Shown here in pieces: positions 1 to 8,832 of a stretch of DNA of 64,000 bases (the stretch's first letter is position 1; every line of letters begins with the position of its first letter). The notes beneath the pieces were generated by a model, which saw only the letters and a program-made list of their open reading frames with translations, searched no databases and was not told where the DNA came from. The stretch spans positions 62,001 through 126,000 of the forward strand of contig PUHN01000003.1 in assembly GCA_002967695.1 (NCBI GenBank), written 5' to 3'. The translations under genes and the position numbers were made by a program. This stretch comes from Rhodobacteraceae bacterium WD3A24 (GTDB lineage Bacteria > Pseudomonadota > Alphaproteobacteria > Rhodobacterales > Rhodobacteraceae).

Positions 1-47
1 GGATAGGGCTGCAACCGGTCCGCCGGCGCGAAGTTCACGAGGATGTC

Positions 48-692
48 ATGGCTTTTTCCCAATCGGACGCGACACGCGCGGTGCGCGAGGGCGCGCCGCT
101 CGACCTGCGGGGCGCGCAGGTCTGGCAGGGATTTCTCGATGCGGCTGCGCAGCGGGCGCTGCTCGACGACATACGCGCGATCATGCGCGCGGCGCCACCG
201 GTCCAGCCGGTCACCCCGCGCGGCAGGCCGATGTCGGTATGCATGACCGCCGCGGGCCGCTTCGGCTGGATTTCCGACCGGGGCGGATACCGTTACGTGG
301 AGACGCACCCCGCCGGCGCCCCGTGGCCGGCGATCCCGCCCCGCGTGCGGGCCATCTGGGACGCGGTCTCCGGCTGCGGGCGGGCGCCGGAGTGCTGTCT
401 GGTCAATCTCTACGGAGAAGGGGCGCGGATGGGGCTGCACCAGGACCGCGACGAGGCCGATTTCGGCTGTCCGGTCGTCTCGGTCTCGCTGGGCGATGCG
501 GGGCTGTTCCGCGTGGGCAACACCACCCGCGGCGGGCCGACCGAGTCGATCTGGCTGCACTCGGGCGACGTGGTGGTTCTGGGCGGACGCGCCCGGCTGG
601 CCCATCACGGCGTGGACCGCATCCGCTTCAAATCCTCGCAGTTGCTGGAGGAGGGCGGACGGATCAACCTGACCCTGCGGGTGGTGACCTGA
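48..692 (+). CDS. alkB: AlkB-like alkylated DNA repair dioxygenase
   Basis: A 214-residue Fe(II)/2-oxoglutarate dioxygenase of the AlkB family, which removes methyl groups oxidatively from damaged bases such as 1-methyladenine and 3-methylcytosine. The iron facial triad is visible as H131-x-D133 (LHQDRDE) with a distal histidine at H186/H187. The C-terminal R205-x-N-x3-R211 (RINLTLR) matches the AlkB signature that binds 2-oxoglutarate. Length equals that of E. coli AlkB. A GAGG five bases before the ATG supports the start, although the frame stays open to the window edge, so a longer form cannot be excluded. It converges on the export permease with only 9 bp between stops. The family call is firm; substrate preference is not visible. 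Confidence 0.93.
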   Translation: MAFSQSDATRAVREGAPLDLRGAQVWQGFLDAAAQRALLDDIRAIMRAAPPVQPVTPRGRPMSVCMTAAGRFGWISDRGGYRYVETHPAGAPWPAIPPRVRAIWDAVSGCGRAPECCLVNLYGEGARMGLHQDRDEADFGCPVVSVSLGDAGLFRVGNTTRGGPTESIWLHSGDVVVLGGRARLAHHGVDRIRFKSSQLLEEGGRINLTLRVVT

Positions 693-701
693 GGCCGGCC
701 C

Positions 702-1544
702 TCAGCGCCGCGCGGCCCAGCTGATCGAGGCGCGCTGGCGCGTGTAGAATTCGCCCATCAGCCCGATGAGCAGACAGACGAGCGAGACGTAGACCGCGAA
801 ACTGACCGAGGTGAAGTGCGGATTGTAGTTGATAAAGGTAAAGCCGCGGGCCTGGTCGATGGCGTGAAACAGCGGGTTCCAGTCGAAGAAGGGCAGCATG
901 AAGGCCGGCAGGCTGTTGGCCACGAACATCTTGCCCGAAGCGATCATGTTGGCGCGCATATAGGCCTGCGAGGCGATCTGGACGAAATTGGGAAACCACG
1001 GCTTGAGCGCGAGAAACACCATCCCGATGGACACGCCGGCGAACCATGCCAGCAGCAGCATGGAAAAGGCCGCCACCGGCTGATCGACCGTCACCGGGGT
1101 CCAAGCCACATGATAGATGAACAACACGACGAAAAGCGACAGAACCTGGATGTAGAGCGCACCCAGCGCGGCCGAACTGATGGCGATGATCGTGTTCATC
1201 GGCGCATGCTTCATCATCGGCGAGGCGGGGCCCTCCGAGCCTATCACCGCGCTCATCGCCTTGACATGGCACATGAACAGGAAGATCCCAGACATGATGT
1301 AGAGCAGATAGTCGCCGCGCAACGCCGCGTTGCGCATCCCCAGAACGGCGAACATCACATAGAACACCACCACCAGCAGCAGCGTCTGGGCGATGTTCAT
1401 GAACAGCCCGAGGATCGCGTTGCCGTGGGTCTTTCGGATGGAGCGGACCGCCGCGTGAAAGATCAGCTCCAGCATGCCCAGCCCGCGGGAGACGCCCGAT
1501 TCCTGTCTGTTGCGCCGAAACATCCTCGCGCCCGCTCCATTCAC
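702..1544 (-). CDS. ABC-2 type polysaccharide export permease (KpsM-like)
   Basis: A 280-residue integral membrane protein with about six hydrophobic segments and an amphipathic N-terminus (LGMLELIFHAAVRSIRKTHG), typical of KpsM/Wzm/ABC-2 permeases that move capsule or O-antigen across the inner membrane. The start is uncertain: later in-frame ATGs exist at 1523 and 1478, the last beginning MLELIF. No ATP-binding partner lies next to it in this window; it may be on the other side of alkB. It is divergent from cysQ and shares a 115-bp intergenic region. With the downstream glycosyltransferases, it probably exports a cell-surface polysaccharide. That role is inferred from context and family. 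Confidence 0.82.
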   Translation of the reverse strand: MNGAGARMFRRNRQESGVSRGLGMLELIFHAAVRSIRKTHGNAILGLFMNIAQTLLLVVVFYVMFAVLGMRNAALRGDYLLYIMSGIFLFMCHVKAMSAVIGSEGPASPMMKHAPMNTIIAISSAALGALYIQVLSLFVVLFIYHVAWTPVTVDQPVAAFSMLLLAWFAGVSIGMVFLALKPWFPNFVQIASQAYMRANMIASGKMFVANSLPAFMLPFFDWNPLFHAIDQARGFTFINYNPHFTSVSFAVYVSLVCLLIGLMGEFYTRQRASISWAARR

Positions 1545-1659
1545 GCCGCATGCGACCGCAGTGATGGCCGCAAAACTTGCCGTTTTTTGGGCATACGACG
1601 ATAAGGGGCCGGCGGGCGTTCGGCAACCATCGGCCCCGCGCCGCCAGCAGGAGCAGGAA

Positions 1660-2457
1660 ATGGACTATCAACGGCTGGAATCCGAGATGCGCCGGCTCGC
1701 CCTCGCGGCCGGCGCGCGCATCATGGAAGTCTATGAGGGGCCGGCCTTCGAGGTGCGCGCCAAGGCCGACGCGAGCCCCGTCACCGAGGCCGACGAGGCC
1801 GCCGATGCGCTGATCTCGGCGGGGCTGGCGCGCGCCTTTCCCGACACCGCGCTGATCACCGAGGAGCAGGCCGCCTCGCACGCGCTGCACGCCGACGCCT
1901 TTCTGATCGTCGATCCGCTCGACGGCACCCGGGAGTTCGTCGAGCGCCGCGGCGACTTCACGGTCAACATCGCCTATGTCGAGGACGGCACCCCCCGCCG
2001 CGGCGTGGTCTATGCCCCGGCGCGCAGGCGGATGTTCTATACCCGCGCCGACGGCACAAGCGTCGAGGAGACCGGCCCCTTCGACCCGGCCGCGCCGGGC
2101 GCGCGGCGGCCGCTGTCGGTCTCGGAACCCGATAACGACGCGCTCATTGTCGTCGCCTCGAAATCCCATCGCGACCAGGCCACCGACGACTACATCGCCC
2201 GCTACAACGTGGCCGATTTCACCAGCGCGGGATCGTCGCTCAAGTTTTGCCTCGTCGCCAGCGGCGAGGCCGATCTCTATCCCCGGCTGGGCCGGACGAT
2301 GGAATGGGACACCGCCGCGGGCCATGCCGTTGTGCTGGGGGCCGGCGGGCGCGTGGTGCGATTCGACGATCACCGGCCCCTGACCTACGGCAAACCGGGC
2401 TACGAGAACCCCTTCTTCATCGCCCACGCGCCCGGTGTGCGGCTGGTCGGGGCATGA
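1660..2457 (+). CDS. cysQ: 3'(2'),5'-bisphosphate nucleotidase CysQ
   Basis: A 265-residue member of the inositol-monophosphatase/CysQ superfamily, which hydrolyses 3'-phosphoadenosine 5'-phosphate (PAP) to AMP. The metal and phosphate site is visible as E68-E69, DPLDGT at residues 85-90 and the WD-x-A-A-G-H motif near residue 216. The ATG at 1660 follows GCAGGAGCAGG and gives the usual family length; the open frame runs further upstream but has no homology-like sequence there. PAP is the by-product of PAPS-dependent sulfotransferases, and such an enzyme is encoded at 8833-10245. CysQ is therefore well placed to relieve product inhibition in a glycan sulfation pathway, besides its normal role in sulfate assimilation. 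Confidence 0.93.
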   Translation: MDYQRLESEMRRLALAAGARIMEVYEGPAFEVRAKADASPVTEADEAADALISAGLARAFPDTALITEEQAASHALHADAFLIVDPLDGTREFVERRGDFTVNIAYVEDGTPRRGVVYAPARRRMFYTRADGTSVEETGPFDPAAPGARRPLSVSEPDNDALIVVASKSHRDQATDDYIARYNVADFTSAGSSLKFCLVASGEADLYPRLGRTMEWDTAAGHAVVLGAGGRVVRFDDHRPLTYGKPGYENPFFIAHAPGVRLVGA

Positions 2458-2494
2458 GCGCGGCGACGCCCAAGAGGCGCAACGGAGCCTGAGG

Positions 2495-3742
2495 ATGCAC
2501 ACAGCCCCGGTCAGCGTGATCGTCGTCAGCCGGGCCCGCCCGGCCGAACTGGCGCGGTGCCTCGCCGGCGTGGCGTTGCAGGACCACATGGATTTCGAGG
2601 TGGTCGTCGTCACCGATCCCGCCGGCACCGCCGCGCTGCGCCGCCACGGATGGACGGCGCGGATCAAGATCGTCGCTTTCGACGGCGACAACATCTCCGA
2701 GGCCCGCAATCGCGGCATTGCCGCCGCCGCCGGCGATATCTGCGCCTTCATCGACGACGACGCCGTCCCCGAGCCCACATGGCTGACGCGGCTGACGCGT
2801 CCCTTCGACGATCCGCGCGTCGCCGCTGCGGGCGGCTTCGTGCGCGGACGCAACGGCATCTCGTTTCAGTGGCGCGCCCACCTCGTCGACGCGACCGGCC
2901 GGACGACACCCCTGGCCGTCGGCGACACGCGGCCCAGCCTGCACGCAGCCGCGCCGGGCCGGGCGGTCAAGACGGAAGGCACCAACATGGCCGTGCGTCG
3001 CGACGTGCTGTGCGCGATCGGCGGCTTCGATCCGGCCTTCCGCTTCTACATGGACGAGACCGATCTGAACATGCGCCTGGCGGGGCATGCCGGGCTCACC
3101 GCCATCGTTCCGCTGGCGCAGGTCCATCACGGGGTCGCGGCCAGCGCGCACCGCCGCGGCGACCGGGTGCCGACCTCGCTGCGCGAGATCGGCGCGAGCA
3201 CGGCGGTGTTCCTGCGCAAACACGCCCCCGAGGCGGACTGGGGCCGCGCCCTGCAGGCGCTCGAGACCCAGCAGCGCCGGCGCCTGCTGCGCCACATGGT
3301 CGGCGGCGCGCTGGAGCCGCGCGATGTCCCGCGCTTGATGACGGATCTCTTCGAGGGCGTCGAGGCCGGCATGCACCGCCCCCTTGGGGCCAGCACCGCG
3401 GCGCTCGCTGAGCCTCCACCGCCCTTTCTGCGGCTCGAAGACACCGGCCCCCGCCCGCCCTGCATCCTCGCCGGCTGGAGCTGGCAGCACCGCCGGCTCA
3501 TGCGCGAGGCCCGCGACGCCGCCGGGGCCGGCGCGCTGGTGACGGTCTTTCGCTTCAGCCCGACAGCGCTGTATCATCGAATGCGCTTCGATCCAGGCGG
3601 CTTCTGGGTCCAGACAGGGGGGCTGTTCGGCCGCGCCGAGCGCGAGTCGACGCTGGTGCGCGTCACCGGCTTCGCCAGCCGGCTGCGCGCCGAGTGCAAC
3701 CGCCTCGCGCCGCTGCGCCCGGTGGACACGCTGCTTTTCTGA
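2495..3742 (+). CDS. Family 2 glycosyltransferase
   Basis: A 415-residue GT-A fold glycosyltransferase (GT2). The N-terminal half begins with VSVIVVSRARP, contains NISEARNRGI and has the acidic nucleotide-sugar/metal motif IDDDA at about residues 86-90. It continues with GTNMAVRR and GFDPAF-like acceptor segments characteristic of GT2 enzymes. The C-terminal 170 residues match no domain I recognise and could bind the acceptor. The ATG at 2495, after CTGAGG, is preferred to the longer open frame from 2435, which overlaps cysQ and adds unrelated sequence. It lies 37 bp after cysQ in the same orientation as the glycan genes. Donor and linkage cannot be read from sequence. Confidence 0.85.
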   Translation: MHTAPVSVIVVSRARPAELARCLAGVALQDHMDFEVVVVTDPAGTAALRRHGWTARIKIVAFDGDNISEARNRGIAAAAGDICAFIDDDAVPEPTWLTRLTRPFDDPRVAAAGGFVRGRNGISFQWRAHLVDATGRTTPLAVGDTRPSLHAAAPGRAVKTEGTNMAVRRDVLCAIGGFDPAFRFYMDETDLNMRLAGHAGLTAIVPLAQVHHGVAASAHRRGDRVPTSLREIGASTAVFLRKHAPEADWGRALQALETQQRRRLLRHMVGGALEPRDVPRLMTDLFEGVEAGMHRPLGASTAALAEPPPPFLRLEDTGPRPPCILAGWSWQHRRLMREARDAAGAGALVTVFRFSPTALYHRMRFDPGGFWVQTGGLFGRAERESTLVRVTGFASRLRAECNRLAPLRPVDTLLF

Positions 3743-3768
3743 CCGTGCGCACCACGCCGCTGGGTCGC

Positions 3769-3786
3769 GGAATTCCCCAGAATTCC
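3769..3786. repeat. Inverted repeat in the gap upstream of galU
   Basis: GGAATTC-CCCA-GAATTCC is a perfect 7-bp inverted repeat with a 4-base loop, in the 171-bp gap between the GT2 gene and galU. The gap is relatively AT-rich for this window. It could be an operator or a weak hairpin; no U-tract follows, so it is not a typical terminator. I see no other recognisable element in the gap. Confidence 0.35.
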
Positions 3787-3913
3787 TCAAGAAATCAGCC
3801 GATGACGGTCACAATCACGCCGGGTTTGCACGACAATTCACACATCATCGATAACGAGGCCGAACGGCCCGGCAGGATCAACGGCTCTGACGCCGCACTG
3901 ATGGGATGAAGTG

Positions 3914-4807
3914 ATGCAGAACACAGTCAAGAAAGCGATTTTTCCGGTCGCCGGTCTGGGGACGCGGTTTTTGCCCGCAACGAAGTCGATCCCCAAGGAG
4001 ATCATGACGCTGGTCGACCGGCCGCTGATCCAGTACGCGGTGGACGAGGCGCACGCGGCCGGGATCGAGGAGTTCATCTTCGTCACCTCGCGCGGCAAGG
4101 GGGCGCTGGAGGACCATTTCGACCGCGCGCCCGAGCTGGAGGCCACGCTGGAGCGCAAGGGCAAGACCGGGCTTCTGGAGGCGCTGCGCTCGACCAATCT
4201 CGACAGCGGCGCGATCGCCACGGTGCGCCAGCGGCAGGCGCTGGGACTTGGCCATGCCGTCTGGTGCGCCCGCCACCTGATCGGGGACGAGCCCTTCGCC
4301 GTCCTGCTGCCCGACGACGTGATCGCCGCCGACACGCCCTGTCTGCGCCAGATGGCCGAGGCCCACGCCGAAACCGGCGGCAACATGATGGCGGCGATGG
4401 AGGTCGCGCCCGATCAGGCATCCTCCTACGGCATTCTCGACGTGCCGCTGGGGATGAGCCCGACCCTGCCCGTCACCGGCATGGTCGAGAAACCCGCGCC
4501 GGGCACCCAGCCGTCCAATCTGGCGGTTATCGGGCGCTACATCCTCACCCCGCGCGTGATGCACCATCTGGGCGAAATCGCGCCGGGCGCGGGGGGCGAG
4601 ATCCAGCTGACCGACGCCATCGCGCGCGAAATCGAGGTGACGGGCAATGTCTATGGCTACCGTTTTCGCGGCGAGCGTTTCGACTGCGGCTCCAAGGCAG
4701 GCTTTCTCAGGGCCACGCTGGCCTTTGGCCTCGCGCGTGACGATCTGGGCGACGCGCTCGAGGACTACATGTATCAGCTCATCGCCCAGCGCCGGGCCGC
4801 GGAATAG
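3914..4807 (+). CDS. galU: UTP-glucose-1-phosphate uridylyltransferase
   Basis: A 297-residue GalU, which makes UDP-glucose from UTP and glucose-1-phosphate in the cytoplasm and so supplies activated sugar for surface polysaccharides. The nucleotide-binding signature AGLGTRFLPATKSIPKE is at residues 12-28. Further landmarks are QYAVDEA, the LPDD metal motif, GMVEKP and the closing F-D-C-G-S-K-x-G-F motif. The ATG at 3914 is chosen; a GTG three bases earlier (3911) is an equally possible start that adds one residue. Length is standard for bacterial GalU. It follows a 171-bp gap that probably holds its promoter and sits inside the glycosyltransferase locus, consistent with donor supply for that pathway. 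Confidence 0.95.
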   Translation: MQNTVKKAIFPVAGLGTRFLPATKSIPKEIMTLVDRPLIQYAVDEAHAAGIEEFIFVTSRGKGALEDHFDRAPELEATLERKGKTGLLEALRSTNLDSGAIATVRQRQALGLGHAVWCARHLIGDEPFAVLLPDDVIAADTPCLRQMAEAHAETGGNMMAAMEVAPDQASSYGILDVPLGMSPTLPVTGMVEKPAPGTQPSNLAVIGRYILTPRVMHHLGEIAPGAGGEIQLTDAIAREIEVTGNVYGYRFRGERFDCGSKAGFLRATLAFGLARDDLGDALEDYMYQLIAQRRAAE

Positions 4808-4854
4808 GCGGCTGGCCTCTTGCGCGGTGCGGGCGCGGCGGCCAGTTTCGGACA

Positions 4855-6075
4855 ATGACACCGCCCCCCGCCCGCCTTCTCGACATCACCCGGCTGGTCA
4901 GCCGGGCGCGACGCGGGCCGCTGACGGGGGTGGACCGCGTCGAACTTGCCTATCTGGAGCATCTCCTCGGGCTGGAAACCCCGCTGTTCGCCCTGGCGCG
5001 CGGCGCGCCGGGATATGCTCTGCTCGACCGCACAGGAGCGCAGGCCCTTTATGCACGCATCACTGGCGCGCAGAGCTGGGGGCGCGCGGACTGGATCGCC
5101 CGGCTGCATCTGCGCCAGCCTGCCGCGCGGCAGCGGGCGATGTCCGATCTGCGCCGGCTCGCGCTGGCAGCAACGGGGCCGCGGGGGCTGGGCCGGATGC
5201 TGCGCCGGCACCTGCCCGCCGGCACGTCCTATCTCAATATCGGCCACACCAACCTCACCACGCCGGTCTTCGACGCCCTCGCACGGGTTCGTGGCGCGCG
5301 CAGCGCCGTCTTCATTCACGATACGATTCCGCTCGACTTCCCGGGCTTCTGCGGCGAGGGCGTGCCCGAGTCCTTCGCGGCGAAGATGCGGCTTGCGGGC
5401 GCGCGCGCCGATCTGGTGATCTGCAACTCCCGCGCAACCCTAGCCGCCGCCCGGCGTCACCTCGCCGCCCTTGGACCCGTGCCCGAGGCGATCGTGGCGC
5501 ATCTGGGCGTGACGACGCCCCGGCCCGACCCGGCCGCCTTTCCCGACAGGATCGACCGGACCCGGCCGTTTTTCGTGGTGCTGGGCACGATCGAGCCGCG
5601 CAAGAACCACGCGCTGCTCCTGGATGTGTGGGACGAACTCGCCGCACACCTGCCGCCCGCCCGGATGCCGCAACTCGTCGTCATCGGGGCGCGGGGCTGG
5701 CGCAGCGCGGCGTTGCTGGAACGGCTCGACACCCATCCTCTGCGGGGCCGCGACATCCATGTCTTCGGCGGGTTGTCCGACGGGGCGGTGGCCGCCGTGC
5801 TCTGCCGCGCAAGCGCGCTGCTCTTTCCCAGCCATGCCGAGGGCTTCGGCCTGCCCGCGGCCGAGGCCGCGGCGCTGGGCGTGCCGGTGATCGCCTCGCG
5901 GCTCGCGGTGTTCGAGGAGGTCCTCGGCGACTATCCGGTTTACCCCGCCGCACCCGACCCGTATTCTTGGCGGAACTGCATAAGCGCACTGGCCGAGGGC
6001 GACGGGGCGCATGCGGCGCCGCCGGTGCTTCCGGACTGGCGGGCGCATTTCAGGACGGTGTTGAGCGCGACATGA
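4855..6075 (+). CDS. Family 4 (GT-B) glycosyltransferase
   Basis: A 406-residue retaining GT-B glycosyltransferase of the GT1/GT4 type. The C-terminal domain shows the conserved IEPRKNH segment (around residue 243), the FGGLSDG region and the E-x7-E motif within SHAEGFGLPAAEAAALG followed by VPVIAS, which bind the nucleotide-sugar donor. The N-terminal domain is less conserved (RGPLTGVDRVELAYL, IHDTIPLDFP). That layout resembles mannosyl- or rhamnosyl-transferases of polysaccharide loci. It lies 47 bp after galU and 34 bp before the next glycosyltransferase, so the genes are probably co-transcribed. No signal peptide is visible, so it is likely a cytoplasmic or membrane-associated enzyme. The sugar specificity is unknown. 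Confidence 0.87.
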   Translation: MTPPPARLLDITRLVSRARRGPLTGVDRVELAYLEHLLGLETPLFALARGAPGYALLDRTGAQALYARITGAQSWGRADWIARLHLRQPAARQRAMSDLRRLALAATGPRGLGRMLRRHLPAGTSYLNIGHTNLTTPVFDALARVRGARSAVFIHDTIPLDFPGFCGEGVPESFAAKMRLAGARADLVICNSRATLAAARRHLAALGPVPEAIVAHLGVTTPRPDPAAFPDRIDRTRPFFVVLGTIEPRKNHALLLDVWDELAAHLPPARMPQLVVIGARGWRSAALLERLDTHPLRGRDIHVFGGLSDGAVAAVLCRASALLFPSHAEGFGLPAAEAAALGVPVIASRLAVFEEVLGDYPVYPAAPDPYSWRNCISALAEGDGAHAAPPVLPDWRAHFRTVLSAT

Positions 6076-6109
6076 AGACCCGGCACCGGGCGCGGCACGA
6101 GGTAGGCAG

Positions 6110-7120
6110 GTGAGCGTCATCGGCAAATACCGGCTGCGCCTGAAGCGCCAGCGTCAACGCCTGCGGGCCTGGCGCAAGCGGGGCGAACTGCGCTGCCTGC
6201 GCGACCGCACCCGCGCCATCGGCCGCGGCGACGTGCTGCTGTTCTCCACGCTGCGCAACGAACGTATCCGCCTGCCCTATTTCCTGCGCTACTACCGCGA
6301 GATGGGCATCGGGCATTTCCTGATCGTCGAGAACGGCTCGGACGACGGCTCGCGCGAGTATCTCGAGGAGCAGCCCGACGTCTCCCTCTGGACGACGCAG
6401 GCCAGCTACAAGCGCTCTGGCTTCGGAGTAGACTGGCTCAACTGGCTGCAGCGCCGGCACGGCCACGGGCACTGGACGCTGGTCGTCGATGTGGACGAGT
6501 TCCTCGTCTACCCCTTCTGCGACACACGCCCCATCCGGGCGCTGACCGACTGGCTCGACGCCTCGGCGCTGCGGGCGTTTCCGGCGATGCTGCTCGACAT
6601 GTACCCCAAGGGGCCGATCGACGCGCAGCCCTATCGCGAGGGGCAGGATCCGATCGAGATCGCCGCGTGGTTCGACAGCGGCAACTACACGATCCGGCGC
6701 AACCCGGAGTATCTGGATCTGTGGATTCAGGGCGGACCGCGCGCGCGCGCCTTCTTCGCCGACGACCCGGCGCGCGCGCCCGCGCTCAACAAGATACCGC
6801 TGGTGAAATGGGACCGGCGCTATGCCTACATGCGCTCGACGCATGTGCTCCTGCCCCGTGGGTTGAACTATGTCTATGACGAGTTCGGCGGCGAAAAGGC
6901 CTCGGGCTGCCTGCTGCACGCGAAGTTCCTCGACACCTTCCTCGACAAGTCGGCCGAGGAGATGACGCGACGCCAGCACTACGCCGCCAGCCGCGAATAC
7001 CGCGCCTACAGCGCGGGCCTGCGCGAACGCACCGATCTCTGGTGCCCGTGGTCCGAGAAATACATCAACTGGCGCCAGCTCGAAATTCTGGGGCTCATGT
7101 CGAAAGGCAACTGGGCGTGA
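6110..7120 (+). CDS. Glycosyltransferase, GT2/GT92-like
   Basis: A 336-residue enzyme resembling the Glyco_tranf_2_4/GT92-like families. The core runs from DVLLFSTLRNERIRLPYFLRY through the donor-binding IVENGSDDGSREYL to the metal motif VVDVDEFLVYP at about residues 125-135. The first 40 residues are strongly basic (RLRLKRQRQRLRAWRKR), which may aid membrane attachment. The start is a GTG at 6110 with AGGTAGGCAG just upstream; no in-frame ATG fits. The gene is 10 bp ahead of the Core-2-type gene, implying translational coupling. I infer a role in extending the same glycan; donor and acceptor are not visible in the sequence. Confidence 0.8.
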   Translation: MSVIGKYRLRLKRQRQRLRAWRKRGELRCLRDRTRAIGRGDVLLFSTLRNERIRLPYFLRYYREMGIGHFLIVENGSDDGSREYLEEQPDVSLWTTQASYKRSGFGVDWLNWLQRRHGHGHWTLVVDVDEFLVYPFCDTRPIRALTDWLDASALRAFPAMLLDMYPKGPIDAQPYREGQDPIEIAAWFDSGNYTIRRNPEYLDLWIQGGPRARAFFADDPARAPALNKIPLVKWDRRYAYMRSTHVLLPRGLNYVYDEFGGEKASGCLLHAKFLDTFLDKSAEEMTRRQHYAASREYRAYSAGLRERTDLWCPWSEKYINWRQLEILGLMSKGNWA

Positions 7121-7130
7121 GGGGCACGCG

Positions 7131-8825
7131 ATGAGCCTGGGCTTTCTCATGCTGTGCCACACCGCGCTTGATCGCGCGGCGCAGGTGGCGCGCCACTGGG
7201 CGCAGCAGGGATGCCCGGTGGTCATCCATGTCGATGCCCGCGTGGGCGAGGCGGCGCTGGAGGGCATGAAGCGCGCGCTCGACGACTGCGCCGATGTGCG
7301 CTTCGCACCGCGCCACCGCTGCGAATGGGGCACCTGGTCGCTCGTGGCGGCGATGCAGTCGGCCGCCGAGCTCATGCTCGCGGCCTTTCCCGATGTCAGC
7401 CGCGTCTACGCCGCATCGGGCTCGTGCCTGCCGCTGCGCCCGACGGCCGAACTGGGCGACTGGCTCGACGCGCGCCCCGACACCGATTTCATCGAATCCG
7501 TCACCACCGCCGATGTCGGCTGGACGCAGGGCGGACTCAGCCTCGAACGTTTCACCCTGCGCTTTCCCTTCGCCTGGAAGCGTCATCGCTGGCTTTTCGA
7601 CCGCTGGGTCACGTTGCAGCGCCGCCTGCATTTGCAGCGCCCGATCCCCGAGGGCATCGAGCCGCATCTTGGCTCGCAATGGTGGTGCCTGACGCGCGAG
7701 ACGCTGGAGGCGATCCTGACCGATCCGCGGCGGGGCGAGTTCGACCGCTATTTCCGCACCGTCTGGATTCCCGACGAATCCTATTTCCAGACGCTCGCCC
7801 GCCGCCACGCTCGGCGGATCGAGAGCCGCTCGCTCACGCTGTCGAAGTTCGATTTTCAGGGCAAGCCGCACATCTTCTATGACGATCACCTCCAGCTCCT
7901 GCGGCGATCCGACTGTTTCGTGGCGCGCAAGATATGGCCCGGCGCGGATGGGCTCTACGACCACTTCCTGTCGCTGGAGCCCGGCGCGCCGGGCCGGGCC
8001 GAGCCCAAGCCTGGCCGGATCGACAGGCTGTTTTCACAGGCCACGGCCCGGCGTACCCGCGGCCGAGCGGGCCTCTACATGCAAAGCCGCTACCCGCGCG
8101 AGCACTGGGAAAACGGCCGAACCGCCACGCGCTATTCGGTCTTCGAGGGGTTCACCGAGTTGTTCGAGGATTTCGAGACATGGCTCGGCCGCGCGATCGG
8201 CGCGCGGGTCCACGGCCATCTCTATGCCCCGGACCGCGCGCACTTCGCCGGCGGCGAGCGGCTCTTCAACGGCTGCCTGAGCGACAGTGCCGCCTTGCGC
8301 GACTACGTGCCGACGGATTTCCTCACCAACCTGATCTGGAACACACGCAGCGAACATCCCTGCTTTCAGTTCGGACCGGCCGACAATCAGGCGCCGGCGG
8401 GCTTCGTCGCCGCCGATCCCAATGCGCGGATTTCGGTCATCACCGGCGCCTGGGCGGTGCCGCTGTTCCGCGCTGCGACACCGTTCGACGAAATCCGCGC
8501 GCGGGCGGCACGCCTGCAAAAGACGGAGGCCGAGCATCTGGGGCTCTTGCGCAACAACTGGGTCCGCGCGCAGGTGCGCGTGTGGCCGCTGGCCGATTTC
8601 GCCGCGGCGCCTGCCGAGCCGATTCAGGACATTCTTGACGAGATCACACCCCGCGGTCAGCCCCGGCTGACCGAAATGCCGCGCATGGTCGATCTGACAG
8701 GTTTCGGCCGTTTCCTTCAGACACTCAGGAATGCGGGGATGAATCCATGGCTGGCGGGCGACTTTCCGCTGGAGGACACACCGCAACCCGCGCCGCCCGC
8801 CCGGCGCGCCCGGCAGGCGAGGTGA
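7131..8825 (+). CDS. Core-2/I-branching beta-1,6-N-acetylglucosaminyltransferase family protein
   Basis: A 564-residue protein. Residues 1-240 form a Core-2/I-branching (GT14) domain, seen in FLMLCHTALDRAAQVARHW, VVIHVDARVG, CEWGTWSLVAAMQSA, YAASGSCLPLRP, GSQWWCLTRETLEAIL and IPDESYFQTL. This family adds branching GlcNAc (animals) or xylose (plants) and recurs in roseobacters. The C-terminal half, after about residue 270, carries many aromatic and acidic positions but no motif I know; in related bacteria this extension is annotated as a DUF5927-type domain. The ATG at 7131 lies 10 bp after the previous stop, and the next gene starts 7 bp after this one ends. A role in branching the glycan is inferred. 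Confidence 0.83.
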   Translation: MSLGFLMLCHTALDRAAQVARHWAQQGCPVVIHVDARVGEAALEGMKRALDDCADVRFAPRHRCEWGTWSLVAAMQSAAELMLAAFPDVSRVYAASGSCLPLRPTAELGDWLDARPDTDFIESVTTADVGWTQGGLSLERFTLRFPFAWKRHRWLFDRWVTLQRRLHLQRPIPEGIEPHLGSQWWCLTRETLEAILTDPRRGEFDRYFRTVWIPDESYFQTLARRHARRIESRSLTLSKFDFQGKPHIFYDDHLQLLRRSDCFVARKIWPGADGLYDHFLSLEPGAPGRAEPKPGRIDRLFSQATARRTRGRAGLYMQSRYPREHWENGRTATRYSVFEGFTELFEDFETWLGRAIGARVHGHLYAPDRAHFAGGERLFNGCLSDSAALRDYVPTDFLTNLIWNTRSEHPCFQFGPADNQAPAGFVAADPNARISVITGAWAVPLFRAATPFDEIRARAARLQKTEAEHLGLLRNNWVRAQVRVWPLADFAAAPAEPIQDILDEITPRGQPRLTEMPRMVDLTGFGRFLQTLRNAGMNPWLAGDFPLEDTPQPAPPARRARQAR

Positions 8826-8832
8826 ACGGCCG

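Noticed and set aside
3-47. N-terminal extension of AlkB to the window edge
   Set aside because: The frame is open, but a GAGG correctly spaced from the ATG at 48 and normal AlkB length favour the start at 48.
664-2859. 731-codon open frame on the minus strand across alkB, the permease and cysQ
   Set aside because: It has no recognisable domain, is rich in Arg/Gly/Pro, and is a high-GC shadow of the clearly coding frames of the permease and cysQ.
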